This document shows, in pieces, positions 1-10,190 of a stretch of 64,000 nt of DNA (position 1 is the stretch's first letter; each line of letters starts with the position of its first letter). Location of the stretch: assembly GCF_050947335.1 (NCBI RefSeq), contig NC_134991.1, positions 1,612,001 to 1,676,000 of the forward strand, given 5' to 3'. The notes beneath the pieces were generated by a model. It worked only from the letters and a program-made list of their open reading frames with translations. It had not been told where the DNA came from and searched no databases. This DNA comes from Megachile rotundata. Lineage: Eukaryota > Arthropoda > Insecta > Hymenoptera > Megachilidae. The position numbers and the translations under genes were made by a program.

Positions 1-747
1 GGCCCACATCCCAAGGTCCGAAATCCCAATGGTCCAAATCCCAAAGGCCGAAATCTAAAAGGCCGAAATCCCAAAGGCCGAAATCGCAAAGGCCGAAATC
101 CAAAGCGCCGAAATCCCAAACGCTGAAATTCCAACGACTGATATACCAAAGGCCGAAATCACAAGGCCGAAATCTCAAAGGCCGAAATCCCAAAGGCCGA
201 AATCCCAAAGGCCGAGATCCCAAAGGTCGAAATATCAAAGGCCGAAATCCCAAGGGCTGAAATTCCAAAGATCGACTACCCAAATGCCGAAATTCCAGAG
301 GCCGAAATCCCAAAGGCCGAAATCCCAAAGGCCGATATCCCAAAGGTCGAAATCCCAGAGGCCGAAATCCCAAAGGCCGTAATCCCAAGGGCCGAAATCC
401 CAAGGTTCGTGATCCCAAAGGTCAGAATCCCAATGGCCGAAATCTCAATGGCCGAAATCCGAAAGGCTGACATCCCAAAGGCCGGAATCCAAAGTGCCGA
501 AATCCCAAAGGCTGAAATTCCAAAGACCGACTACCCAAAGGCCGAAATGCCACAGACCGAAATCCCAAGGGCCGAAATCCCAAAGGCCGAAATCCCAAGG
601 GCCGATATCCCAAAGGTACAAGTTACAAACGCCGAAATCCCAAAGGCCGAAATCCCAAATGTCGAAATCCCATTGGATGAATTCCCAAAAGGCCGTAATC
701 CCAATAGTCGCAATCCCAAAGGCCGAAACCCCAAGGGCCGATATCCT

Positions 748-760
748 AATTTCGGAAATT
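748..760. repeat. 13-bp near-perfect palindrome in a variant monomer pair (example)
   Basis: The motif aatttcggaaatt is a 6-bp inverted repeat around a single g, formed where ggccgatatcctaat meets ttcggaaattccaaa. It is the most self-complementary site I see apart from ggcc, and it recurs in nearly every block (for example about 2,969, 5,115, 8,470, 10,704 and 12,608). No function is assigned. Confidence 0.7.
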
Positions 761-795
761 CCAAAGGCCGAAATCCCAAACGCCGAAATCTCAAA

Positions 796-840
796 TGTCG
801 AAATCACAAGGCCGAAATACCAAAGGATGAACTCCCAAAA
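796..840 (+). repeat. Compensated 14/15/16-bp cassette, form 1 (example)
   Basis: Three successive monomers of 14 (tgtcgaaatcacaa), 15 (ggccgaaataccaaa) and 16 bp (ggatgaactcccaaaa) add up to 45 bp, so a lost A and a gained A cancel and array phase is restored. In the PKAEI frame the block reads NVEITRPKYQRMNSQ. Other occurrences lie at about 3,016, 5,163, 8,519, 12,658 (with gaattc), 14,848, 16,889 (partial) and in the HOR copies. Confidence 0.85.
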
Positions 841-1050
841 GGCCGAAATCCCAAAGGTCGAAATCCCAAAGGCCGAAATCCCAAAGGTCCAAATCCCAAA
901 GGACGAAATTCCAAAGGCCGAAATCCCAAATGCCGATATCCCAAAGGCGGAAATTCCAAAGGCCGAAATCCAGAGGGCCGAAATCCCAAAGGCTAAAATT
1001 CCAAAAGCCGAAATCTCAAAGGCCGAAATCCCAAAGGCTGAAATCCCAAA

Positions 1051-4000
1051 AGGCCGAAATCCCAAAGGTCGAAATCCCAAAGGCCGAAATCCCAAAGGTC
1101 CAAATCCCAAAGGACGAAATTCCAAAGGCCGAAATCTCAAAGGCCGAAATCCCAAAGGCTGAAATCCCAAAGGCCGAAATCCAAAGGGCCGAAATCCCAA
1201 AGGTTGAAATTCCAAAGATCGACATACCAAAGGCCGAAATCCCAAAGGCCGAAATCCCAAAGACCGAAATCCCAAAGGCCGAAATCCCACAGGCTGAAAT
1301 CCCAAAGGCCGAAATCCAAAGGGCCCAAAATCCCAAAGGTTGAAATTCCAAAGATCGACATACCAAAGGCCGAAATCCCAAAGGCCGAAAACCCAAAGGC
1401 CGAAATCCCAGAGGCCGAAATCCCAAAGGAGAAAACCCAAAGGCCGAAATCCCAAGGGCCGAAATCCCAAAGGTCCAAATTCCAAAAGCCGAAATCCCAA
1501 AGGCCGAAATCCCAAATGTCGAAATCCCAAGGGATGAATTCCCAAAAGGCCGTAATCCCAATGGTCGCAATCCCAAAGGCCGAAATCCCAAGGGCCGATA
1601 TCCTAATAGCGGAAATTCCTAAGGCCGAAATCCCAAACGCCGAAATCCCAAATGTCGAAATCCCAAGGCCGAAATACCAAAGGATGAACTCCCAAAAGGC
1701 CGAAATCCCTAAGGCCAAAATCCCAAAGGCCGAAATCCCAAGGCCGAAATACCAAAGGATGAATTCCCAAAAGGCCGAAATCCCAAAGGTCGAAATCCCA
1801 AAGGATGAAATGCCAAAGGCCGAAATCCCAAAGGCCGAAATCCCAAACGCCGAAATCCCAAAGGCCGAAATCCCAAAGACCGCAATCAAAAGGGCCGAAA
1901 TCCGAATGGTCGAAATCCCAAAGGCCTAAATTCCAAAGGATGAATTCCCAAAAGGCCGAAATCCCAAATGCCGATATCCCAAAGGCGGAAATTCCAAAGG
2001 TCGAAATCCCAAATGATGATTTCCCAAAAGGCCGAAATCCGAAAGATCGAAATCCCAAAGGCCTAAATCCCAAGGGCCGAAAGACCAAAGGTAAAAATCC
2101 CAAAAGCCGATACCTTAAATGTCGAAACCCTAAGGCCGAAGTCCTAAAATGTTCAAAACATAAAGTCTGAAATCCCAAAGGCCGAAATCCCGAAGGCTGA
2201 AATTCCAAAGGCCGAAATCCCAAAGGCCGAAATCCCAAATGTCGAAATCCCAAGGCCGAATTACCAAAGGATGAACTCCCAAAAGGCCGAAATCCCAAAG
2301 GTCGAAATCCCATAGGCCGGAATCTCAAAGGCCTAAATCCCAAAGGATGAATTCCCAAAAGGCGGAAATCCCAAAGGCCGAAATCCAAAAGGCCGATATC
2401 CCAAAGGCGGAAATTCCAAAGGCCGAAATCCCAAAGGTCGAAATCCCAAAGGCCGAAATCTCAAAGGCCGAAATCCCAAAGGCCGGAATCCCAATGGCCG
2501 AAATCCCAAAGGCCGAAATCCCAAAGGCCCAAATCCCAAAGGCCCAAATCCCAAAGGCCCAAATCCCAAAGGCGGAAATCCCAAAGCTCGTAATCCCAAG
2601 AGCCGAAATCCCAAAGGCCGAAATCCCAAAGGTCGAAATCCCAAAGTCCGAAATCCCAAGGCCAAAATACCAAAGGCCGAAATCCCAAAGGCCGAAATCC
2701 CAAAGGCCGAAATCCCAAATGTCGAAATCCCAAGGCCGAAATCCCAAAGGCCGAAATCCCAAAGGCTGAAATACAAAAGTTCGAAATCCTAAGGGCCGAA
2801 ATCCCAAAGGTTGAAATTCCAAAGATCGACATACCAAAGGCCGAAATCCCAAAGACCGAAATCCCAAATGTGGAAATCCCAAGAACGAAATCCCGAACGA
2901 TGAATTCCCAAAAGGCCGAAATTGCAAGGGCCGAAATCCCAAGGGCCGAAATCCCAAGGGCCGATATCCTAATTTCGGAAATTCCAAAGGCCGAAATCCC
3001 AAGCGCCGAAATCCCAAATGTCGAAATCACAAGGCCGAAATACCAAAGGATGAACTCCGAAAAGGCCGAAATCCCAAAGGTCGAAATCCCAAAGGCTGAA
3101 ATTCCAAAGGCCGTAATCTCAAAGGCCGAAATCCCAAAGGCTGAAATCCCAAAGGCCGAAATCCAAAGGGCCGAAATCCCAAAGGTTGAAATTCCAAAGA
3201 TCGACATACCAAAGGCCGAAATCCCAAAGACCGAAATCCCAAATGTGGAAATCCCAAGAACGAAATCCCGAACGATGAATTCCCAAAAGGCCGAAATCGC
3301 AAGGGCCGAAATCCCAAGAGCCGAAATCCCAATGGCCGAAATCCCAAAGGTCCAAATCCCAACGGTCGAAATCCCAAAGGCCGATATCCCAAGGGCCCAT
3401 ATACAAAGGGCCGAAGTCCCAAGGGCCGAAATTCCAAAGGCCGGAATCCCAAGGGCCGAAATCCCAAAGGCCGAAATCCCAAAGGCCGAAATCGCAAAGG
3501 CCCAAATCCCAAGGGCCGAAATCCCAAAGGTCGAAATCCCAAAGGCCGAAATCTCAAAGGCCGAAATCCCAAAGGCCGAAATCGCAAAGGCCGAAATCCC
3601 AAAGGCTGAAATTCGAAGGACCGAAATCCCAAAGGCCGAAATCTCAAAGGCCGAAATCCCAAATGCCGAAATCCCAGAGACCGAAATCCCAAAGGCCGAA
3701 ATCCCAAAGGTCCAAATCCCAACGGTCGAAATCCCAAAGGCCGATATCCCAAGGGCCCATATCCCAAGGGCCGAAATTCCAAAGGTCGAAATCCCAAAGT
3801 CCGAAATCCCAAGGCCAAAATACCAAAGGCCGAAATCCCAAAGGCCGAAATCCCAAAGGCTGAAATTCCAAAAGCCGAAATCTCAAAGGCCGAAATCCCA
3901 AAGGCTGAAATCCCAAAGGCCGAAATCCAAAGGGCCGAAATCCCAAAGGTTGAAATTCCAAAGATCGACATACCAAAGGCCGAAATCCCAAATGTCGAAA

Positions 4001-4367
4001 TCCCAAGAACGAAATCCCGAACGATGAATTCCCAAAAGGCCGAAATCCCAAGTGCCGAAACCCCAAGAGCCGAAATCCCAAAGGCCGAAATCCCAAAGGT
4101 CCAAATCCCAACGTTCGAAATCCCGAAGGCCGATATCCCAAGGGCCCATATCCCAAGGGCCGAAGCCCCAAGGGCCGAAATTCCAAAGGTCGAAATCCCA
4201 AAGGCCGAAATCCCAAAGGTCCAAATCGCAAAGGACGAAATTCCAAAGGCCGAAATCCCAAAGGCCGAAATCCCAAAGGCTGAAATTCGAAGGACCGAAA
4301 TATCAAAGGCCGAAATCTAAAAGGCCGAAATCCCAAAGGCCGAAATCCCGAAGGCCGAAATCGCAAA
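1051..4367. repeat. Diverged satellite between the two 1,050-bp repeats
   Basis: Only variant 15-bp monomers are seen here. The variants are more mixed than in the right part of the window, including singletons such as the 2,084-2,165 stretch (taaaaatcccaaaagc, ttcaaaacataaag) that drifts furthest from consensus. A local direct repeat at 375-bp spacing (25 monomers) links about 2,809-2,940 with 3,184-3,310; both carry the rare tgtggaaatccc variant and the cassette with gaacgatgaattc (ATG at 2,900 and 3,275). No gene-like sequence or unique insert is present. Confidence 0.85.
3993..4037 (+). repeat. Compensated 14/15/16-bp cassette, form 2 (example)
   Basis: The monomers tgtcgaaatcccaa (14), gaacgaaatcccgaa (15) and cgatgaattcccaaaa (16) again total 45 bp. 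They align base for base with form 1, so both derive from one ancestral three-monomer block. The PKAEI-frame reading is NVEIPRTKSRTMNSQ. ATG positions of this form include 2,900, 3,275, 4,024, 5,524, 5,644, 7,892, 8,012, 11,432, 15,316, 18,164 and 20,458, and it continues through the HORs. Confidence 0.85.
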
Positions 4368-5417
4368 GGCCCACATCCCAAGGTCCGAAATCCCAATGGT
4401 CCAAATCCCAAAGGCCGAAATCTAAAAGGCCGAAATCCCAAAGGCCGAAATCGCAAAGGCCGAAATCCAAAGCGCCGAAATCCCAAACGCTGAAATTCCA
4501 ACGACTGATATACCAAAGGCCGAAATCACAAGGCCGAAATCTCAAAGGCCGAAATCCCAAAGGCCGAAATCCCAAAGGCCGAGATCCCAAAGGTCGAAAT
4601 ATCAAAGGCCGAAATCCCAAGGGCTGAAATTCCAAAGATCGACTACCCAAATGCCGAAATTCCAGAGGCCGAAATCCCAAAGGCCGAAATCCCAAAGGCC
4701 GATATCCCAAAGGTCGAAATCCCAGAGGCCGAAATCCCAAAGGCCGTAATCCCAAGGGCCGAAATCCCAAGGTTCGTGATCCCAAAGGTCAGAATCCCAA
4801 TGGCCGAAATCTCAATGGCCGAAATCCGAAAGGCTGACATCCCAAAGGCCGGAATCCAAAGTGCCGAAATCCCAAAGGCTGAAATTCCAAAGACCGACTA
4901 CCCAAAGGCCGAAATGCCACAGACCGAAATCCCAAGGGCCGAAATCCCAAAGGCCGAAATCCCAAGGGCCGATATCCCAAAGGTACAAGTTACAAACGCC
5001 GAAATCCCAAAGGCCGAAATCCCAAATGTCGAAATCCCATTGGATGAATTCCCAAAAGGCCGTAATCCCAATAGTCGCAATCCCAAAGGCCGAAACCCCA
5101 AGGGCCGATATCCTAATTTCGGAAATTCCAAAGGCCGAAATCCCAAACGCCGAAATCTCAAATGTCGAAATCACAAGGCCGAAATACCAAAGGATGAACT
5201 CCCAAAAGGCCGAAATCCCAAAGGTCGAAATCCCAAAGGCCGAAATCCCAAAGGTCCAAATCCCAAAGGACGAAATTCCAAAGGCCGAAATCCCAAATGC
5301 CGATATCCCAAAGGCGGAAATTCCAAAGGCCGAAATCCAGAGGGCCGAAATCCCAAAGGCTAAAATTCCAAAAGCCGAAATCTCAAAGGCCGAAATCCCA
5401 AAGGCTGAAATCCCAAA
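4368..5417 (+). repeat. 1,050-bp direct repeat, copy 2
   Basis: Second copy of the segment that opens the window, sharing its rare variants in order. After 5,417 it continues with a normal 15-bp monomer, whereas copy 1 has an extra A, so the right breakpoint is defined to within one monomer. The identity suggests a recent duplication within the otherwise older left quarter. Confidence 0.93.
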
Positions 5418-5447
5418 GGCCGAAATCCAAAGGGCCGAAATCCCAAA

Positions 5448-5687
5448 GGTTGAAATTCCAAAGATCGACATACCAAAGGCCGAAATCCCAAATGTCGAAA
5501 TCCCAAGAACGAAATCCCGAACGATGAATTCGCAAAAGGCCGCAATCCCAAGGGCCGAAATCCCAAAGGTTCAAATTCCAAAGATCGACATACCAAAGGC
5601 CGAAATCCCAAATGTCGAAATCCCAAGAACCAAATCCCGAACGATGAATTCCCAAAAGGCCGAAGTCCCAAGGGCCGTAATCGCAAG
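5448..5687 (+). repeat. 120-bp (8-monomer) tandem doublet
   Basis: Two successive 120-bp units, 5,448-5,567 and 5,568-5,687, both run from the ggttgaaattcc or ggttcaaattcc monomer through the gatcgacatacc monomer to the gaacgatgaattc cassette (ATG at 5,524 and 5,644). Small differences (tgaaat versus tcaaat; gaattcgca versus gaattccca) show that the doublet is not brand new. Confidence 0.85.
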
Positions 5688-6830
5688 AGCCGAAATCCCA
5701 AAGGCCGAAATCCCAAAGGTCCAAATCCCAACGGTCGAAATCCCGAAGGCCGATATCGTAAGGGCCGAAATTCCAAAGGTCGAAATCCCAAAGGCCGAAA
5801 TCCCAAGGGTCCAAATCCCAAAGGACGAAATTCCAAAGGCCGAAATCCCAAAGGCCGAAATCCCAAAGGCTGAAATTCGAAGGACCGAAATCCCAAAGGC
5901 CGAAATCCCAAAGGCCGAAATCGCAAAGGCCCAAATCCCAAGCGCCGAAATCCCAAAGGTCCAAATCCCAAAGGCCGAAATCTCAAAGGCCGAAATCCCA
6001 AAGGCCGAAATCGCAAAGGCCGAAATCCAAAGCGCCGAAATCCCAAACGCTGAAATTCCAAAGACCGATATCCCAAAGGCCGAAATCACAAGGCCGAAAT
6101 CCCAAAGGCCGAAATCCCAAAGGCCGAAATCCCAAAGGCTGAAATTCGAAAGACCGAAATCCCAAAGGCCGAAATCTCAAAGGCCGAAATCCCAAAGACC
6201 AAAATCCCAAAGGCCGAAATCGCAAAGGCCGAAATCCCAAAGGTCGAAATACCAAAGGCTGAAATCCCAAGGGCCGAAATCCCAAAGGTCGAAATTCCAA
6301 AGACCGACATCCCAAAGGCCGAAATCTCAAAGTCCGAAATCCCAAAGGCTGAAATCCCAAAGACCGAAATCAAAATAGCCGAAATCCCAAAGGCTGAAAT
6401 TCCAAAGACCGACATCCCAAAGGCTGAAATCCCAAAGGCCGAAATCACAATGGCCGATATCCTAAAGGCGGATATTCCAAAGGACGAAATCCCAAACGCC
6501 AAAATCCCAAAAGGCCGAAATCCCAATGGCCGTTATCCCAAGAGCCGAAATCTCAAAGGCCGAAATCCCAAAGGTCCAAATCCCAACGGTCGAAATCCCA
6601 AAGGCCGATATCCCAAGGGCCCATATCCCAAGGGCCCATATCCCAAGGGCCGAAATCCCAAAGGCCGAAATCACAAGGCCGAAATCCCAAAGGCCGAAAT
6701 CCCAAACGCCGAAATCCCAAAGGCCGAAATCCCAAAGGCCGAAATCCCAAAGGCCCAAATCCCAAGTACCGAAATCCCAATGGTCGAAGTCCCAAAGGCC
6801 GAAATCTCAAAGGCCGAAATCCCAAAGGCC
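5568..6830 (+). repeat. Diverged HOR block, copy a (related to 9.0 kb and 15.2 kb)
   Basis: The ordered variants recur at about 9,031-10,190 and 15,240-16,121: the gaacgatgaattc cassette, ggccgaagtccc or its equivalent, cgcaagagcc, ggtccaaatcccaacgg, the atggccgatatcctaaaggcg monomers, and two gggcccatatcccaa monomers in a row. The spacing to the second block is 3,463 bp at the cassette (5,644 versus 9,107) and 3,373 bp at the atggccgatatcc monomer (6,450 versus 9,823), so several monomers have been gained or lost between them. Confidence 0.75.
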
Positions 6831-9030
6831 GAAATCGCAAAGGCCGAAATCCAAAGGGCCGAAATCCCAAACGCTGAAATTCCAAAGACCGATATCCCAA
6901 AGGCCGAAATCACAAGGGCGAAATCCCAAAGGGCGAAATCCCAAAGGCCGAAATCCCAAAGACTGAAATTCGAAAGACCGAAATCCCAAAGGCCGAAATC
7001 TCAAAGGCCGAAATCCCAAAGGCCGAAATTCCAAAGGCCGAAATCCCAAAGGTCGAAATCACAAAGGCCGAAATCCCAAAGACCGACTTCCCAAAGGTCG
7101 AAATCCCAAAGGCCGAAATCCCAAAGGCCGAAATCCCAAAGGCCGAAATCCCAAAGGTCGAAATCCCAGAGGCCGAAATCCCAAAGGCCGTAATCCCAAG
7201 GGCCGAAATCCCAAGGTTCGAGATCCCAAAGGTCAGAATCCCAATGGCCGAAATCTCAATGGCCGAAATCCCAAAGGCTGAAATCCCAAAGGCCGGAATC
7301 CAAAGTGGCGAAATCCCAAAGGCTGAAATTCCAAAGACCGACTACCCAAAGGCCGAAATGCCACAGGCCGAAATCCCAAGGCCCGAAATCCCAAAGGCCG
7401 AAATCCCAAGTGCCGATATCCTTATTTCGGAAATTCCAAAGGCCGAAATCCCAAACGCCGAAATCCCAAATGTCGAAATCACAAGGCCGAAATACCAAAG
7501 GATGAACTCCCAAAAGGCCGAAATGCCAAAGGTCGAAATCCCAAAGGCCGAAATCCCAAAGGTCCAAATCCCAAAGGACGAAATTCCAAAGGCCGAAATC
7601 CCAAATGCCGATATCCCAAAGGCGGAAATTCCAAAGGCCGAAATCCAAAGGGCCGAAATCCAAAGGGCCGAAATCCCATAGACCGACATCCCAAAAGCCG
7701 AAATCCCAAAGGCTGAAACTCCAAAGACCGACTTCCCAAAGGTCGAAATCCCAGAGGCCGATATCCCAAAGGTCAAAATCCCAAAGGCCGAAATCCAAAG
7801 GGCCGAAATCCCAAAGGTTGAAATTCCAAAGATCGACATACCAAAGGCCGAAATCCCAAATGTCGAAATCCCAAGAACGAAATCCCGAACGATGAATTCG
7901 CAAAAGGCCGAAATCCCAAGGGCCGAAATCCCAAAGGTTGAAATTCCAAAGATCGACATACCAAAGGCTGAAATCCCAAATGTCGAAATCCCAAGAACGA
8001 AATCCCGAACGATGAATTCCCAAAAGGCCGAAATCCCAAGGGCCGAAACCCCAAGAGCCGAAATCCCAAAGGCCGAAATCCCAAAGGTCCAAATCCCAAC
8101 GTTCGAAATCCCGAAGGCCGATATCCCAAGGGCCCATATCCCAAGGGCCGAAGTCCCAAGGGCCGAAATTCCAAAGGTCGAAATCCCAAAGGCCGAAATC
8201 CCAAAGGTCCAAATCCCAAAGGACGAAATTCCAAAGGCCGAAATCCCAAAGGCCCAATTCCCAAGTACCGAAATCCCAAAGGTCGAAATCCCAAAGGCCG
8301 AAATCTCAAAGGCCGAAATCCCAAAGGCCGAAATCGCAAAGGCCGAAATCCAAAGGGCCGAAATCCCAAACGCTGAAATTCCAAAGACCGATATCCCAAA
8401 GGCCGAAATCACAAGGGCGAAATCCCAAAGGGCGAAATCCCAAAGGCCGAAATCCCAAGGGCCGATATCCTAATTTCGGAAATTCCAAAGGCCGAAATCC
8501 CAAACGCCGAAATCCCAAATGTCGAAATCACAAGGCCGAAATACCAAAGGATGAACTCCCAAAAGGCCGAAATCCCAAAGGTCGAAATCCCAAAGGCCGA
8601 AATCCCAAAGGTCCAAATCCCAAAGGACGAAATTCCAAAGGCCGAAATCCCAAAAGCCGATAACCCAAAGGCGGAATTTCCAAAGGCCGAAATCCCAAAG
8701 GATGAATTCCCAAAAGGCCGAAATCCCAAATGTCGAAATCCCAAGGCCGAAATCCCAAAGGACGAAATCCAAAGGGCCGAAATCCCAAAGGCTGAAATTC
8801 CAAAGACCGACATCCCAAATGCCGAAATCCCAAAGACTGAAACTCCAAAGACGGACTTCCCAAAGGTCGAACTCCCAGAGGCTGATATCGCAAAGGTCGA
8901 AATCCCAAAGGCCGAAATCCAAAGGGCCGAAATCCCAAACTTCGAAATCCCAAAGGCCGAAATCCAAAGGGCCGAAATCGCAAAGGCTGAAATCCCAAAG
9001 GCCGAAATCCAAAGGGCCGAAATCCCAAAG
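6831..9030. repeat. Diverged satellite mosaic
   Basis: Only 15-bp monomers are present. About 7,244-7,680 repeats the variant order found near 430-960 (ggccgaaatctcaat, caaagtg, gactacccaaagg), with substitutions and with some monomers missing. A second 120-bp doublet lies at about 7,815-8,054. Around 8,100 the ccaacgttcgaaatcccgaagg variant appears, shared with about 4,110, 48,390 and 62,170. No unique sequence is seen. Confidence 0.8.
7815..8054 (+). repeat. 120-bp tandem doublet, second occurrence
   Basis: Units 7,815-7,934 and 7,935-8,054 each run from ggttgaaattcc through gatcgacatacc to the gaacgatgaattc cassette (ATG at 7,892 and 8,012). The arrangement is the same as at 5,448-5,687, 2,367 bp upstream, so the doublet predates the duplication that separated these blocks, or the same exchange happened twice. 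Confidence 0.85.
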
Positions 9031-10190
9031 GTTGAAATTCCAAAGATCGACATACCAAAGGCCGAAATCCCAAATGTCGAAATCCCAAGAACCAAATCCC
9101 GAACGATGAGTTCCCAAAAGGCCGAAGTCCCAAGGGCCGAAATCGCAAGAGCCGAAATCCCAAAGGCCGAAATCCCAAAGGTCCAAATCCCAACGGTCGA
9201 AATCCCGAAGACCGATATCCCAAGGGCCGAAATTCCAAAGGTCGAAATCCCAAAGGCCGAAATCCCAAGGGTCCAAATCCCAAAGGACGAAATTCCAAAG
9301 GCCGAAATCCCAAAGGCTGAAATTCGAAGGACCGAAATCCCAAAGGCCGAAATCCCAAAGGCCGAAATCGCAAAGGCCCAAATCCCAAGCGCCGAAATCC
9401 CAAAGGTCCAAATCCCAAAGGCCGAAATCTCAAAGGCCGAAATCCCAAAGGCCGAAATCGCAAAGGCCGAAATCCAAAGCGCCGAAATCCCAAAGGCTGA
9501 AATTCGAAAGACCGAAATCCCAAAGGCCGAAATCTCAAAGGCCGAAATCCCAAAGACCAAAATCCCAAAGGCCGAAATCCCAAAGGTCGAAATACCAAAG
9601 GCTGAAATCCCAAGGGCCGAAATCCCAAAGGTCGAAATTCCAAAGGCCGACATCCCAAAGGCCGAAATCTCAAAGTCCGAAATCCCAAAGGCTGAAATCC
9701 CAAAGACCGAAATCAAAATAGCCGCAATCCCAAAGGCTGAAATTCCAAAGACCGACATCCCAAAGGCCGAAATCCCAAAGGCCGAAATCCCAAAGGCCGA
9801 AATCCCAAAGGCCGTAATCACAATGGCCGATATCCTAAAGGCGGTAATTCCAAAGGACGAAATCCCAAACGCCAAAATCCCAAAAGGCCGAAATCCCAAT
9901 GGCCGAAATCCCAAGAGCCGAAATCCCAAAGGCCGAAATCCCAAAGGTCCAAATCCCAACGGTCTAAATCCCAAAGGCCGATATCCCAAGGGCCCATATC
10001 CCAAGGGCCCATATCCCAAGGGCCGAAATCCCAAAGGCCGAAATCACAAGGCCGAAATCCCAAAGGCCGAAATCCCAAACGCCGAAATCCCAAAGGCCGA
10101 AATCCCAAAGGCCCAAATCCCAAGTACCGAAATCCCAATGGTCGAAATCCCAAAGGCCGAAATCTCAAAGGCCGAAATCCCAAAGGCCGA
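9031..10190 (+). repeat. Diverged HOR block, copy b
   Basis: Shares the ordered variant series of 5,568-6,830 and 15,240-16,121, including the cassette here written gaacgatgagttc (9,107, one A-to-G change that destroys the EcoRI-type site), the ggtctaaatcccaaagg monomer at about 9,961 (a TAA in two of the other copies' open frames), and the double gggcccatatcccaa at about 9,985-10,020. It passes directly into the block that recurs at 16.9 and 23.4 kb. Confidence 0.75.

Larger units (their letters stand above)
1..1050 (+). repeat. 1,050-bp direct repeat, copy 1 (spacing 4,367 bp)
   Basis: This stretch matches 4,368-5,417 with no difference seen in the parts compared, including rare variants such as ggcccacatccca, cgactgatatacc and the aggtacaagttacaaac monomers near 611. 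Identity stops at 1,051, where this copy gains an extra A (a 16-bp monomer) and then repeats a series already seen at about 835-920. The window opens inside the repeat, so it may extend further left. The spacing of 4,367 bp is 291 monomers plus 2 bp, reflecting net indels in the intervening units. Confidence 0.93.

Noticed and set aside
748..765. Heat-shock, STAT or kappa-B type site at ttcggaaattcc
   Set aside because: TTC and GAA are separated by one base instead of the two or three needed, and the kappa-B-like cggaaattcc has a mismatch. Matches are expected by chance in thousands of monomers and the lineage is unknown.
740..775. CENP-B box
   Set aside because: The core pattern TTCGnnnnAnnCGGG is not matched on either strand; ttcggaaattcc and ttcggcctttggg both lack the required A and CGGG.
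2084..2165. Unique insert between monomers
   Set aside because: The stretch is poorly conserved but still aligns as degenerate 15-bp units (gccgataccttaaat, gtcgaaaccctaag, gccgaagtcctaaaa).
2900..2902. ATG of the gaacgatgaattc cassette as translation starts
   Set aside because: The ATG is part of a copied variant monomer found in many blocks, with no consistent upstream context other than satellite.
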